The position numbers and the translations under genes are program-made. This document shows positions 50,344 through 61,222 of a stretch of 64,000 nucleotides of DNA, one piece after another; the stretch's first letter is position 1, and every line of letters starts with the position of its first letter. Source of the stretch: WHSW01 sp963821345 (GTDB lineage Bacteria > Actinomycetota > Thermoleophilia > Solirubrobacterales > 70-9); the NCBI GenBank assembly GCA_963821345.1, contig CAWGDM010000001.1:62001-126000 (forward strand). Reading direction: 5' to 3'. The notes beneath the pieces are model-generated. The model saw only the letters and a list, made by a program, of their open reading frames with translations, was not told the DNA's origin and made no database searches.

Positions 50344-52593
50344 TCAATCCGCGACCGGTCGTCCCGGCTCGATCGCGGCGCGCGGCGGCTCGCCACCCTC
50401 GACGTCGATCCGCGGCAGGACGCGGTCGAGCCAGGCGGGCATCCACCAGTTCCAGCGGCCCATCAGCTGCATCGCCGCCGGCACCAGGATCAGCCGCACC
50501 AGGGTTGCGTCGAGCGCGATCGCGACCGCGTTGCCGAGCCCGAGCTCCTTGATCGACGGGACCCCGGTGAGCACGAAGACCGAGAACACTGCGGTCATGA
50601 TCAGCGCCGCCGAGGAGATCGTCCGGGCGCTCGTCGCCAGGCCCTCGGCGACCGCGCGCCGGTTGTCGCCGTGGACGTGGTAACGCTCGCGGATCCGCGA
50701 GAGCAGGAAGACCTCGTAGTCCATCGAGAGACCGAAGACGACGGCCAGGACCAGCGGCGGGGTCAGGGTGTCGATCGCGCCCGACGATTCGAAGCCGAGG
50801 AAGCCGTCCAGCCAGCCCCACTGGAAGACGATCACCAGCACCCCGTACGCGGCGCCGATCGAGAGCAGGTTCATCAGGACCGCCTTCAGCGGCAGCAGCA
50901 CCGAGCGCAGCATCACCATCAGCACCAGGTAGGAGAAGGCGAGGATGAAGGCGAGGATCTTCCACATCGAGCCGCCGATCTGGTCGCGGACGTCGACGAT
51001 CCGCGCCGACTCGCCGCCGACGTCGACCGCCGCCCTGGTGGCGAGCTGCGACGGGGGCACGATCTGGTCGCGGATCCGCGCGACCAGCGCGTAGGTGGCG
51101 TCGGAGTCGCTGGCGGTCTTCGGCGTCGCGCCGATCACCGCCGCCCCCGGCGAAGGCGCGGGCGGGGCGACGCCCGCGATCCCGGGGTCGGCGCGCAGAT
51201 CGCCGACGAACTCGTCGACCGCGGCGCGGTTGGCGCCCTGGTCGAGCCCGCCGGAGTCGAACCGCGCCAGGACCTCGATCGGGTTGGTGGCGCCGCCGGT
51301 CTCCTGCGCCGCCAGCTCAGCGCCGACGACGACGTCGTGATCGTCGGGGAACTGATCGAGGGCCCCGGTGCCGGTCTCCATCGAGAGCACCGGGATCGCG
51401 AGCACCAGCAGGATGCCCGCCGCGGCGATCACCGAGACGACCGGGCGCCGCATCACCCGCTCGGTCCAGCGTTCCCAGAAGCCTTCCTTGTCGGGGCGGG
51501 TCGAGCCGCGACGGCGCCGGCGCCCCACCGTCACCCGGCGCATGAGCTGCATTCCTGACCAGACCCGCCCGCCGGCCTCGACCCGGTGGCCGAGAACCCG
51601 GATCAGCGCCGGCAGCAGGATCACCGCGGCGAGGATCGCGACGCAGACGACGATCATCGCCCCAAGCGCCATCGAGCGCAGGGTCTGGTTGTCGACCACC
51701 CACAGACCGGCGAGCGAGATCACCACCGCGAGGCCCGAGAAGGTGACCGCGAGGCCCGAGGTGGCGAGCGCCTGCGCGCGCGCCTCCTCGGCGCTTCGCC
51801 CCGCCCGCACCTCCTCGCGGAAGCGGGCGACAATGAACAGCGAGTAGTCGATCGCGACCCCGATCCCGATCATCGAGGCCATGTTGGTGACGAACACCGA
51901 CATCTCGATCTGCTGGGAGAACAGATAGATCAGCGCCCCGGTGATCAACACCGAGACGAAGCCGAGCGCCAGCGGCAGCGAGGCGGCTGCGAACGAGCCG
52001 AAGACCGCGAGCAGGATGATCGCGACGATCGGAAAGCCGATGCGCTCGGCCTGCTGGAGGTCCTCCTTGGAGAGGTCCTGAAGGCCCGCCCAGGCGGCGG
52101 GCTGGCCGGCCAGGTACGGGGTGACGCCGTCGGCGGTGACCCCGGGGTCGAGCTCGGCGCGCAGCTCGCGCGCCGGGTCGTTCTGGCGCCCGGGCTCGAG
52201 CGACGACTCGAGCCCGATCAGCGCCACCCCGCCGCCCTCGAGCTGGCGCCGGGCCGTCTGCTCGGCGCCGGCCGGCAGCTGGAAGTCCGGCACCTCGGCG
52301 ACCGCGGCTGCGACCCGGTCCGTCGCCGCCTGCGCCTGGGCGGCGTCGGTTCCCGGCTCGGCCTCGATCACCACGCTGACGGCTCCGTTCTGGCGCTCGG
52401 GGTAGTCGGCGGCGAGCGCCTCCGAAACCGCCTGAGACTGGCTCCCGGGGACGTCGAAGCCGCCGCCGGTCAAATCCTCGGTCTGGCGCGAGGCGAGCGG
52501 CACGGCGACGGCGACCACCGCCAGCCAGGCGCCGATCACGATCCAGCGGCGACGGCCGACCAGGGCCGACAGCTTCACCATCGCGCCGCGCAT
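50344..52593 (-). CDS. MMPL-family (RND-type) transporter
   Basis: 749 residues; an in-frame ATG at 52581 (MVKLSALVGRRRWIV) is an equally likely start. Two repeated halves, each with one helix, a large outside domain and five more helices. The membrane motif GVAIDYSLFIVARFREEVRA in half one and GLSMDYEVFLLSRIRERYHV in half two contain the G-x-x-x-D-Y pair of proton-relay Asp residues typical of MmpL and other RND-like exporters. Probable substrates are lipids or hydrophobic drugs. No MmpS-like partner gene is adjacent. Confidence 0.9.
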   Translation of the reverse strand: MRGAMVKLSALVGRRRWIVIGAWLAVVAVAVPLASRQTEDLTGGGFDVPGSQSQAVSEALAADYPERQNGAVSVVIEAEPGTDAAQAQAATDRVAAAVAEVPDFQLPAGAEQTARRQLEGGGVALIGLESSLEPGRQNDPARELRAELDPGVTADGVTPYLAGQPAAWAGLQDLSKEDLQQAERIGFPIVAIILLAVFGSFAAASLPLALGFVSVLITGALIYLFSQQIEMSVFVTNMASMIGIGVAIDYSLFIVARFREEVRAGRSAEEARAQALATSGLAVTFSGLAVVISLAGLWVVDNQTLRSMALGAMIVVCVAILAAVILLPALIRVLGHRVEAGGRVWSGMQLMRRVTVGRRRRRGSTRPDKEGFWERWTERVMRRPVVSVIAAAGILLVLAIPVLSMETGTGALDQFPDDHDVVVGAELAAQETGGATNPIEVLARFDSGGLDQGANRAAVDEFVGDLRADPGIAGVAPPAPSPGAAVIGATPKTASDSDATYALVARIRDQIVPPSQLATRAAVDVGGESARIVDVRDQIGGSMWKILAFILAFSYLVLMVMLRSVLLPLKAVLMNLLSIGAAYGVLVIVFQWGWLDGFLGFESSGAIDTLTPPLVLAVVFGLSMDYEVFLLSRIRERYHVHGDNRRAVAEGLATSARTISSAALIMTAVFSVFVLTGVPSIKELGLGNAVAIALDATLVRLILVPAAMQLMGRWNWWMPAWLDRVLPRIDVEGGEPPRAAIEPGRPVAD

Positions 52594-52640
52594 AGACGCG
52601 GGACGCTAGCCGCGGCGCGTCGCGCTCAGCGTGAGATCGC

Positions 52641-53603
52641 TCACTCGTCGGGCTCGCCGTCGACCTCGGCGCGGCGGCGCCGCGACTTGGCCTCGGTCAG
52701 CGCCCGATCGGCGGCCTCCAGCAGGTCGGCGGCGGTCCCGCCCCCGTCCCACTCGGCGATCCCGGTCGAGACGTCGACCGGGATCTGGGTCGACTCCTGG
52801 AGCGCGGTCAACACGGCCGCCCGGTAGCGGGCGGTGACCGAGGCCCCGGAGCTGGCACCGGTCTCGGGGAGGATGACCACGAACTCGTCGCCCCCGAAGC
52901 GCCCGACCGAGTCGTACGTCCGCGCCGTCTCGCGCAATCGGGCGCCGACCGCGGCGAGCACCCGGTTGCCCTCCAGATGTCCGCGCTCGTCGTTGACGCG
53001 CTTGAAGCCGTCGAGGTCCAAAAAGCAGCAGGAGAGCCGGTGGCCGCCGCGCAGCGAGCGTTGGACCTCGGCCTTGGCGACCTCGAGCAGTCCGCCGTAG
53101 CTGAGGCAGCCGGTGAGCGTGTCGAAGCCGACCGAGCCGAGCACGGCGGCGATCGTCATGTCGCTGGTCATGCACAGCGACGCGAGGGCGGCGTAGGACT
53201 CGGTCCTCCAGCTGAGCTCGGCCGAATCCTGTCCGGTCGCCGGCGCGAAGCCGGCGTAGATCGCTCCCACGGTCCGGCGGTCGTGGCGAATCGGCGCCGC
53301 GATCGCGGCCACGGATGCCGAGCCATCGACCGGGTCGGTCGGCTCGAGCAGCGGCCCAGGGGCGTCGAACGCCTGGCCGAGCAGGGTCTTGCGGGTCCAG
53401 CCGACGGCGGGGTCATGGCCGTCGTGCGCCCGGCTTGCCAGGACCTCGGTGCGCTCGCCCTCACGCCGCAGGAGCAGCCCGACGTCGGCGCCGACGCTGT
53501 CGGTAAAGCAGCGCAGGATCACCTCGAAGGCCTGGGCGCGCACGCCCCGCTGGCCCCCGGCGCGCGTGTTGTCTGGGTCTGAATCGGGTTCGGCCATTGG
53601 CAC
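52641..53603 (-). CDS. Diguanylate cyclase with GAF-like sensor domain
   Basis: 320 residues. N-terminal sensor (about 20-150) resembles a GAF domain (DSVGADVGLLLRREGERTEV, then SVAAIAAPIRHDRRTVGAIY). GGDEF domain: FDTLTGCLSYGGLLEVAKAE, CCFLDLDGFKRVNDERGHLE, VGRFGGDEFVVILPETG (active site 237-241). The RxxD inhibitory site is present as RTYD (228-231), exactly five residues before the GGDEF, so product inhibition by c-di-GMP is expected. Soluble, no transmembrane helix. It makes c-di-GMP, which might control the polysaccharide genes nearby, but no direct evidence is visible. Confidence 0.92.
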   Translation of the reverse strand: MPMAEPDSDPDNTRAGGQRGVRAQAFEVILRCFTDSVGADVGLLLRREGERTEVLASRAHDGHDPAVGWTRKTLLGQAFDAPGPLLEPTDPVDGSASVAAIAAPIRHDRRTVGAIYAGFAPATGQDSAELSWRTESYAALASLCMTSDMTIAAVLGSVGFDTLTGCLSYGGLLEVAKAEVQRSLRGGHRLSCCFLDLDGFKRVNDERGHLEGNRVLAAVGARLRETARTYDSVGRFGGDEFVVILPETGASSGASVTARYRAAVLTALQESTQIPVDVSTGIAEWDGGGTAADLLEAADRALTEAKSRRRRAEVDGEPDE

Positions 53604-53801
53604 GGAAAAACCGCTGACGCACGGACGGCTGATCCTTGAGCCGCCGCCGCTGGCCGCGTTACGACCCCCGAACCGGTCCCAGATTCACACTGAGCCGCCG
53701 GGCTCCGCACCTCCATGCAGATCGCGGCCGCGCCGCCACTGTACACCCGGGCGGAATCGCTCCGCCGAGCAGGTCGTGGTACTCAGCGGTGGGGGCTGCG
53801 G

Positions 53802-54239
53802 CTAGTCGGTCGCCGCGGGCGCCGGCGCCGGGGCGGTGGTCGAGGTGTACTCGAACTCCTCCTCGGCTCCGAACAGCTTGTCGAGGACCGCCTTGCGCAG
53901 GTCCTCGGAGAGCGCCATCGCCAGGATCGCGCCGGCGATCGCGATCAGGAAGATGCGGCCCCAGTGGCGCTGCTGCTCCTGGCCGCGCAGGCGCTGGGTC
54001 GCGTCGCGCAGGTTCTCGGCGGTGTCCTTGAGGTCGCGATGCAGCTTCTTGTCGTCGATCGCCGTGTCGATCACGTTGCCGTTCGACGACAGCCGGTCGT
54101 ATGCGCCGCGGGCGGCCTCGAAAGCGTCGCGGACGCTGTCACGCAACTCCTCGTCCTCCATCAGCCGCTTCAGATACTGGTTGTCGGCCGCAGACCCGAC
54201 CACGTCGCGCGCGCGGCCTGTCCTCGTGCTCTTCGCCAT
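53802..54239 (-). CDS. Single-pass membrane protein with N-terminal coiled-coil-like region
   Basis: 145 residues from ATG 54239. The first 90 residues are charged and helical (YLKRLMEDEELRDSVRDAFE, AIDDKKLHRDLKDTAENLRD). One membrane helix (GRIFLIAIAGAILAMALSED) follows, then an Ala/Pro/Thr tail (APAPAPAATD). No family is recognised; the organisation suggests a membrane-associated stress or scaffold protein. It lies between the diguanylate cyclase and lon, on the same strand. The 53604-53801 gap holds no gene, only a GGCGGA/TCCGCC stem near 53750. Confidence 0.55.
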   Translation of the reverse strand: MAKSTRTGRARDVVGSAADNQYLKRLMEDEELRDSVRDAFEAARGAYDRLSSNGNVIDTAIDDKKLHRDLKDTAENLRDATQRLRGQEQQRHWGRIFLIAIAGAILAMALSEDLRKAVLDKLFGAEEEFEYTSTTAPAPAPAATD

Positions 54240-54316
54240 CGGTTCTACCTCTCCAAATCTCGTCGTACGCCAGTCCGGTTTCCGGATCGCCCACTCTATA
54301 CCCGCGGGCGCCGTCG

Positions 54317-56727
<2,411 letters not shown>

Positions 56728-56735
<8 letters not shown>

Positions 56736-57177
56736 CGGTGTCGATCGGAACCTGGCGAGCCACCTGGCCGGCGAGCGGCAGCTCGACCCGCAGGATGCCG
56801 TCCTCGTAGCTGGCTCGGGCGCGCTCGGCGACCACGTCGACGCCGAGCTCGACCACGCGCCGGAAGGGGCCGGCCTCGATCTCGACCTGCTGATACACGC
56901 GGCCCTCGGTCTCGGCGACCGGGCGCTCGCCGGTGATCACCAGCTCGCGTCCGGCGACCTCGAGCCCGACCGTTTCGATGTCGACGCCGGCGAGCTCGGC
57001 CTTGACCACCGCGCGGGGCGAGTCGCCGCCCGCGTAGTAGACGTCGACCCGGGGCGAGAACCCGGACTGGGCGCGGGTCAGGCGGGACCACTGTTCGGCG
57101 AACGGGTCGCCGATCAACTCGTCGATCTCGCGCCACATGCGCTCGAAGTTGACTCGCAGGTCTCGCGGTCCGGCCAT
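56728..57177 (-). CDS. Small heat-shock protein, Hsp20/alpha-crystallin family
   Basis: 149 residues. N-terminal arm (LRVNFERMWREIDELIGDPF), then the alpha-crystallin domain: FSPRVDVYYAGGDSPRAVVK, ELAGVDIETVGLEVAGRELV, ITGERPVAETEGRVYQQVEI, and the G-x-L pattern near YEDGILRVELPLAG. ATP-independent holdase that would pass clients to Lon or other chaperones. It is immediately upstream of lon with an 8-nt overlap, making a chaperone-protease operon. No CIRCE or HAIR-like repeat was recognised upstream. Confidence 0.92.
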
Positions 57178-57187
57178 CGGATAAAGG

Positions 57188-57976
57188 CTAGAGCTCGTAC
57201 GTCTCGCCGGCGCGCGCGACCTCGAGCGGCGCGCCGAAGGCCCGCTCGCCCTCCTGTCGCGCCCACTCGGCGTCGAGCTCGTCGGAGATGTGGGTGAGGA
57301 CGACGCGCTTGGCGCCGGCGCGGCGGGCGTGCTCGCCGGCCTCGCCGGGGGTCAGGTGGCCGCGGATCCCGGTCCGCTCCGGCCGCGGCAGGGTCGCCTC
57401 GACTAACAGCAGGTCGGTGTCGCGGGCGGCCTCGACCAGCTCGTCGCAGGGCCTGCAATCGGCGCCGAAGGTGAACCGGCCGGCGTCGGAGACCAGGTTG
57501 ACCGCGTGGGTGAGGATGAAGTGCGGGACCTCGGCGAAGCTGGCGGTGATCGGGCCGATCTCGACCGTCGAGCCGGTGTCGTACTCCTCGACCAGGAAGG
57601 CCTGCTCGATCAGCTCCTCGTCGCCCCAGGCGCCGACCACCGTGCGGAACGTCTGGCGGGCGCCGGGCGGGACGATCAGACGCGGCCGGGCCGGGTCGTC
57701 GGTGCCCGGGTGGCCGGCGACCGGGACCGGCTGCTGGCGGGGGGTGAGCAATAGCGCGTAGGCGTAGGGGACGAGGTCGATGAAGTGGTCGGCGTGCACA
57801 TGGCTGATCACGACCGCGTCGACCTCGGTGTAGTCGACCCGCTCTCGCAACTTGCCGAACACCCCGCCGCCGCAATCGAGCAGCAGCGTCGTCGCGCCCT
57901 CCTCGACCAGGTAGCCGCTGCACGCACCACCCGCGTCCTGCCAGGCCGGCGACTTGCCGAGCACGGTGATCCTCAT
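57188..57976 (-). CDS. MBL-fold metal-dependent hydrolase (RNase Z-like superfamily)
   Basis: 262 residues from ATG 57976; the frame is open further upstream but begins with low-complexity sequence. The MBL metal motif is VVISHVHADHFIDLVPY (H59, H61, D63, H64), with further ligands in EVPHFILTHAV, FTFGADCRP, and AKRVVLTHISDELDAEWARQ. The N-terminus MRITVLGKSPAWQDAGGACS resembles cyclic-nucleotide-phosphodiesterase- and RNase-Z-like proteins. Substrate unknown. It lies 10 bp upstream of hsp20 in the same direction. Confidence 0.85.
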   Translation of the reverse strand: MRITVLGKSPAWQDAGGACSGYLVEEGATTLLLDCGGGVFGKLRERVDYTEVDAVVISHVHADHFIDLVPYAYALLLTPRQQPVPVAGHPGTDDPARPRLIVPPGARQTFRTVVGAWGDEELIEQAFLVEEYDTGSTVEIGPITASFAEVPHFILTHAVNLVSDAGRFTFGADCRPCDELVEAARDTDLLLVEATLPRPERTGIRGHLTPGEAGEHARRAGAKRVVLTHISDELDAEWARQEGERAFGAPLEVARAGETYEL

Positions 57977-58155
57977 CGCGCCCCGGACTCTACGGCCCGC
58001 GGGCCGGATTCCCGCAAAGGGCGCAAAGCGCGGCAGCGACCTTGCGAGCGAAAACACGGCGGTTGCGGAAACGCCCACTCGCGGGTCGGCGGGCGGTGGC
58101 ATGATCGGCGTCGGCCGACGGGAGACGACCGAGCACACCCAAGAGAGAGGAAACC

Positions 58156-58386
58156 GTGATCGAGGTGGAGGAAGCGACGGAGATCGCCGAGGCCCTGGGG
58201 CTGAGGCGAAAGGGGGCGGCAAAGCGCAAGAGCAAGCGTCAGGGCTGCACGTGCGAGGACTGCTTCTTTCATCGCCGCATGCTCTGCGCGCTCGACCTCG
58301 ACGAGCCCTGCTCGACCTTTCGCCAGGACACGCCGCAGGGCCTCGTCCCCCCGCGCCAGCCCGCGCTGCTGCTGCGGGAAACCTAA
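58156..58386 (+). CDS. Small Cys-rich protein, unknown
   Basis: 76 residues from GTG 58156 with a GAGAGGAAA site. Four Cys within 25 residues (CTCEDCFFHRRMLCALDLDE, then PCSTFR) may bind a metal ion. The N-terminal part, EVEEATEIAEALGLRRKGAA, is helical, then a basic stretch KRKSKRQG. I do not recognise the family. It starts 180 bp from the divergent MBL gene and stands just before the desaturase-like gene. Confidence 0.55.
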   Translation: MIEVEEATEIAEALGLRRKGAAKRKSKRQGCTCEDCFFHRRMLCALDLDEPCSTFRQDTPQGLVPPRQPALLLRET

Positions 58387-58415
58387 GCGGCTCGCCGCCT
58401 TCTAAAATCGCCGGG

Positions 58416-59042
58416 ATGGCAACCGACCGCACAGCCCGGCTCAGCGCCTCACCACCGCTGTTCGAGAGCCGCTTCCTCGATTTCTTCTCCAGGATCCATC
58501 CGGTCGTGCCGGCGCTGATCTACGTCCCGGTGATCGTCGCCCTGTTCGTGATCGGCGCCAACCAGGGCCAGGGCGCGCTCGAGCTGATCGGCCTGTTCGC
58601 CGCCGGAGTATTCATCTGGACCCTGTCGGAGTACTGGCTGCACCGCCTGATCTTCCACTGGGAACCCGACAACGCGTTCGGCCGTCGGATGCACTTCATC
58701 ATCCACGGCGTCCATCACGACCACCCGAACGACAAGCTGCGGCTGGTGATGCCGCCCGGCGCCAGCATCCCGCTGGCGCTGCTGTTCGCCGGCCTCTTCT
58801 GGCTGATCTTCGGGACCCCGACCGCCTACCCGCTGTTCGCCGGCTTCCTCACCGGTTACCTGGGCTACGACTACATGCACTACTACCTGCACCATTTCGT
58901 CCCCAAGTCGCGGCTCGGCAAGCACCTGCGCGAGCAGCACATGCGACACCACTTCCAGGACCACCGCTACGGCTTCGGCGTCTCCACGCCGCTATGGGAT
59001 GCGGTCTTTCGCACCCTGCCGCGCACCCGGCGCAGCGGTTAA
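58416..59042 (+). CDS. Fatty acid hydroxylase / sterol desaturase-family membrane di-iron enzyme
   Basis: 208 residues from ATG 58416; TAAAAT at 58403-58408 suggests a leaderless transcript. Four helices (VVPALIYVPVIVALFVIGAN, LIGLFAAGVFIWTLSEYWLH and others) carry all histidine boxes: HRLIFHW, HFIIHGVHHDHPND, HYYLHHF and HLREQHMRHHFQDHRYGFG. The pattern is that of FA2H/Scs7-type fatty-acid alpha-hydroxylases and bacterial carotenoid or fatty-acid hydroxylases. The exact substrate is open. Confidence 0.87.
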   Translation: MATDRTARLSASPPLFESRFLDFFSRIHPVVPALIYVPVIVALFVIGANQGQGALELIGLFAAGVFIWTLSEYWLHRLIFHWEPDNAFGRRMHFIIHGVHHDHPNDKLRLVMPPGASIPLALLFAGLFWLIFGTPTAYPLFAGFLTGYLGYDYMHYYLHHFVPKSRLGKHLREQHMRHHFQDHRYGFGVSTPLWDAVFRTLPRTRRSG

Positions 59043-59110
59043 CCGTTACTCTCCTTCATACAGTTAATTCAACTCACTGTGATAAGTCACAGTGTGAAAG
59101 AGAGCCAGGG

Positions 59111-59482
59111 ATGTCACCCACTTCGAACACGGTCGACGAGGCTGCGGGGCTGATTCGCGACCGGATCAAGGAGCTGGACGCCGAGCGCGGTCAGCTCGAG
59201 CGCGCGCTCGCCAGCCTCACCGGTGGCCGCGAGGGTCGCCGCGGGCCGGGCAGGCCGCCCAGGTCGGGGTCGAAGGCCGGCGCACCGCGTCGCCGCCGTC
59301 GCCGTCGCGGCGGGACCCGCTCGGATCAGGCGCTGAAGCTGATCGCCGACAACCCGGGAATCTCGGCCTCGGAGATCGCCAAGCGGATGAAGATCAAGCC
59401 CAACTACCTCTACCGGGTCCTGAGCGAGCTCGAGAAGGAAGGCCGGGTCCGCAAGGACGGCCGGGCGTACCACCCGGCCTGA
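59111..59482 (+). CDS. Winged-helix DNA-binding protein with basic linker
   Basis: 123 residues from ATG 59111. N-terminal helix SNTVDEAAGLIRDRIKELDA with coiled-coil character, a basic low-complexity linker (GRRGPGRPPRSGSKAGAPRR, AT-hook-like GRPPR), and a C-terminal winged helix: ALKLIADNPGISASEIAKRM, then KPNYLYRVLSELEKEGRVRK. It resembles small MarR/BlaI-like regulators and histone-like proteins of actinobacteria. It probably binds DNA nonspecifically or at a few sites; targets unknown. Confidence 0.7.
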   Translation: MSPTSNTVDEAAGLIRDRIKELDAERGQLERALASLTGGREGRRGPGRPPRSGSKAGAPRRRRRRRGGTRSDQALKLIADNPGISASEIAKRMKIKPNYLYRVLSELEKEGRVRKDGRAYHPA

Positions 59483-59489
59483 GCGGCCC

Positions 59490-60158
59490 TCAGTCGAAGA
59501 ACCGGCCGACCTGCTCCGGTGCCCGCCGTTGGAGCGCGATCCCGAGCGGGAACCCGAGCAGCCAGACGACGACCGCGGCCTCGGAGCCGAGCGCGAAGGC
59601 GACCGGGATCGAGCCGAGGAAGGTGACCACCGGGACCAGCGACGCGGTGCATCCCCAGCGGTAGACCTCCTCGGGCATCGCCCTGGCGAGTAACCCCGAT
59701 CGGTGTGCGTGGCGGAAGAGGACGACCTCGAGGCCGCTGGTCGCGGCGACGGTGACCGCATAGACCGAGAGCGCCAGCGGGTTGTCGAAGTAGTTGCCGA
59801 TCAGCGCGGTCGGGAACGGCAGAAAGGCGATCAGCGCTAGGTAGACCAGGTTGAGCCCGATCAGCCCGCGGTCGAACGCCGCGAGCATCGAGAACATCTG
59901 GTGGTGGGCGACCCAGTAGCGGCCGATCACCGCGAAGCTGATGAAGAAGCTGACGATCGAGTCGCTGAGGCCGTTGAGCGCGTCGGCGAGGTCGTGGACG
60001 CTGTCGCCATCGTCGATCGCCGGAACGGCGATCCCGACCACCAGCAGGGTCATCGCGATCGCGAACATGCCGTCGCTGAAAGCGAGCACGCGCCCGAACT
60101 CCTCGCCGCCGCGCTCGAAGCGCCGGCCCCCCGGCGGGCGCTCGGCGGAACCGGTCAC
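59490..60158 (-). CDS. TMEM175/DUF1211-family potassium channel-like protein
   Basis: 222 residues from GTG 60158; the long upstream extension in this frame is antisense noise. The motif FSDGMFAIAMTLLVVGIAVP is the FSDG signature of TMEM175-type cation channels, and YWVAHHQMFSMLAAFDRGLI and FLPFPTALIGNYFDNPLALS follow the family pattern. Six helices. The bacterial members are small lysosomal-TMEM175 homologues conducting potassium. Convergent with the winged-helix gene; same strand as mdh. Confidence 0.82.
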   Translation of the reverse strand: MTGSAERPPGGRRFERGGEEFGRVLAFSDGMFAIAMTLLVVGIAVPAIDDGDSVHDLADALNGLSDSIVSFFISFAVIGRYWVAHHQMFSMLAAFDRGLIGLNLVYLALIAFLPFPTALIGNYFDNPLALSVYAVTVAATSGLEVVLFRHAHRSGLLARAMPEEVYRWGCTASLVPVVTFLGSIPVAFALGSEAAVVVWLLGFPLGIALQRRAPEQVGRFFD

Positions 60159-60177
60159 GCGCTGGCCCCCGTCCGGC

Positions 60178-61164
60178 TCAGACCAGGCCGAGCCCGGCGA
60201 CGGCCTCGCGCTCGGACCGCAGCTCGGCGACCGAGGCGTCGATCCGCTCGCGCGAGAAGTCGGTGATCTCGAGGCCCTCGACGATCGAGTACTCGCCGTC
60301 GGCGCACTGGCAGGGCTGTCCGCAGATGATCCCCTCCTCGATCCCGTAGCGCCCGTCGCTGGGGACCCCCATCGAGACCCAGTCATTGGCCTCGGTGCCC
60401 AGGACCCAGTCGTGGACGTGGTCGATCGCCGCGTTGGCCGCCGAGGCGGCGCTCGACGAGCCCCGCGCCTCGATGATCTCGGCGCCGCGCTTGCCGACCC
60501 GCGGGATGAACTCGTCGGCGATCCAGGCCTCGTCGTCGACCGCCGCCCAAGCGTTCTCGCCGCGCACCTTGGCGTTGACGAGGTCGGGGTACTGGGTCGG
60601 CGAGTGATTGCCCCAGACGGTCATGTTGGAGACCTCGGAGACGCCTGCCCCGAGCTTGTTGGCGAGCTGGGCGACGGCGCGGTTGTGGTCGAGGCGCATC
60701 ATCGCCGTGAACCGCTCGCGGGGGACGTCGGGGGCGTTGGCCTGCGCGATCAGCGCGTTGGTGTTCGCCGGGTTGCCGACCACCAGCACCTTGATGTCGT
60801 CGGCGGCGCCGGAGTTGATCGCCTCGCCCTGGGGCTTGAAGATGCCGCCGTTGGCCTCCAGCAGGTCGGCGCGCTCCATGCCCTTGGTCCGCGGCCGGGC
60901 GCCGATCAGCAGGCCGATGTTGCAGCCCTCGAAGGCGAACTTGGGATCGTCGGAGATCTCGATCCGGCTGAGCAGCGGGAAGGCGCAGTCATCGAGCTCC
61001 ATCGCGGTGCCCTCGGCGGCCTTGATCGCATCGGGGATCTCGAGCAGCCGCAGCTCAACCGGGGTGTCTGGGCCGAGCATCTCGCCGGCGGCGACGCGGA
61101 AGAGGATCGCGTAGCCGATCTGGCCGGCGGCGCCGGTGACGGTGACCTTTACGGGACTGCTCAC
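60178..61164 (-). CDS. mdh: Malate dehydrogenase
   Basis: 328 residues from GTG 61164. NAD-binding: VKVTVTGAAGQIGYAILFRV (G-x-x-G-x-x-G). Substrate and catalytic residues: GARPRTKGMERADLLEANGG (mobile loop Arg), VVGNPANTNALIAQANAPDV and MMRLDHNRAVAQLANKLG (Asp-His relay in later text VSNMTVWGNHSPTQYPDLVN). Length and motifs fit the MDH group used by actinobacteria. It links the citric acid cycle with icd two genes away. Confidence 0.95.
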   Translation of the reverse strand: MSSPVKVTVTGAAGQIGYAILFRVAAGEMLGPDTPVELRLLEIPDAIKAAEGTAMELDDCAFPLLSRIEISDDPKFAFEGCNIGLLIGARPRTKGMERADLLEANGGIFKPQGEAINSGAADDIKVLVVGNPANTNALIAQANAPDVPRERFTAMMRLDHNRAVAQLANKLGAGVSEVSNMTVWGNHSPTQYPDLVNAKVRGENAWAAVDDEAWIADEFIPRVGKRGAEIIEARGSSSAASAANAAIDHVHDWVLGTEANDWVSMGVPSDGRYGIEEGIICGQPCQCADGEYSIVEGLEITDFSRERIDASVAELRSEREAVAGLGLV

Positions 61165-61222
61165 TGATTCATCACTCCTGAAGTCGTTTCGTTTGCTCGA
61201 CCGCGCAAGCTAAAGGATCGGG

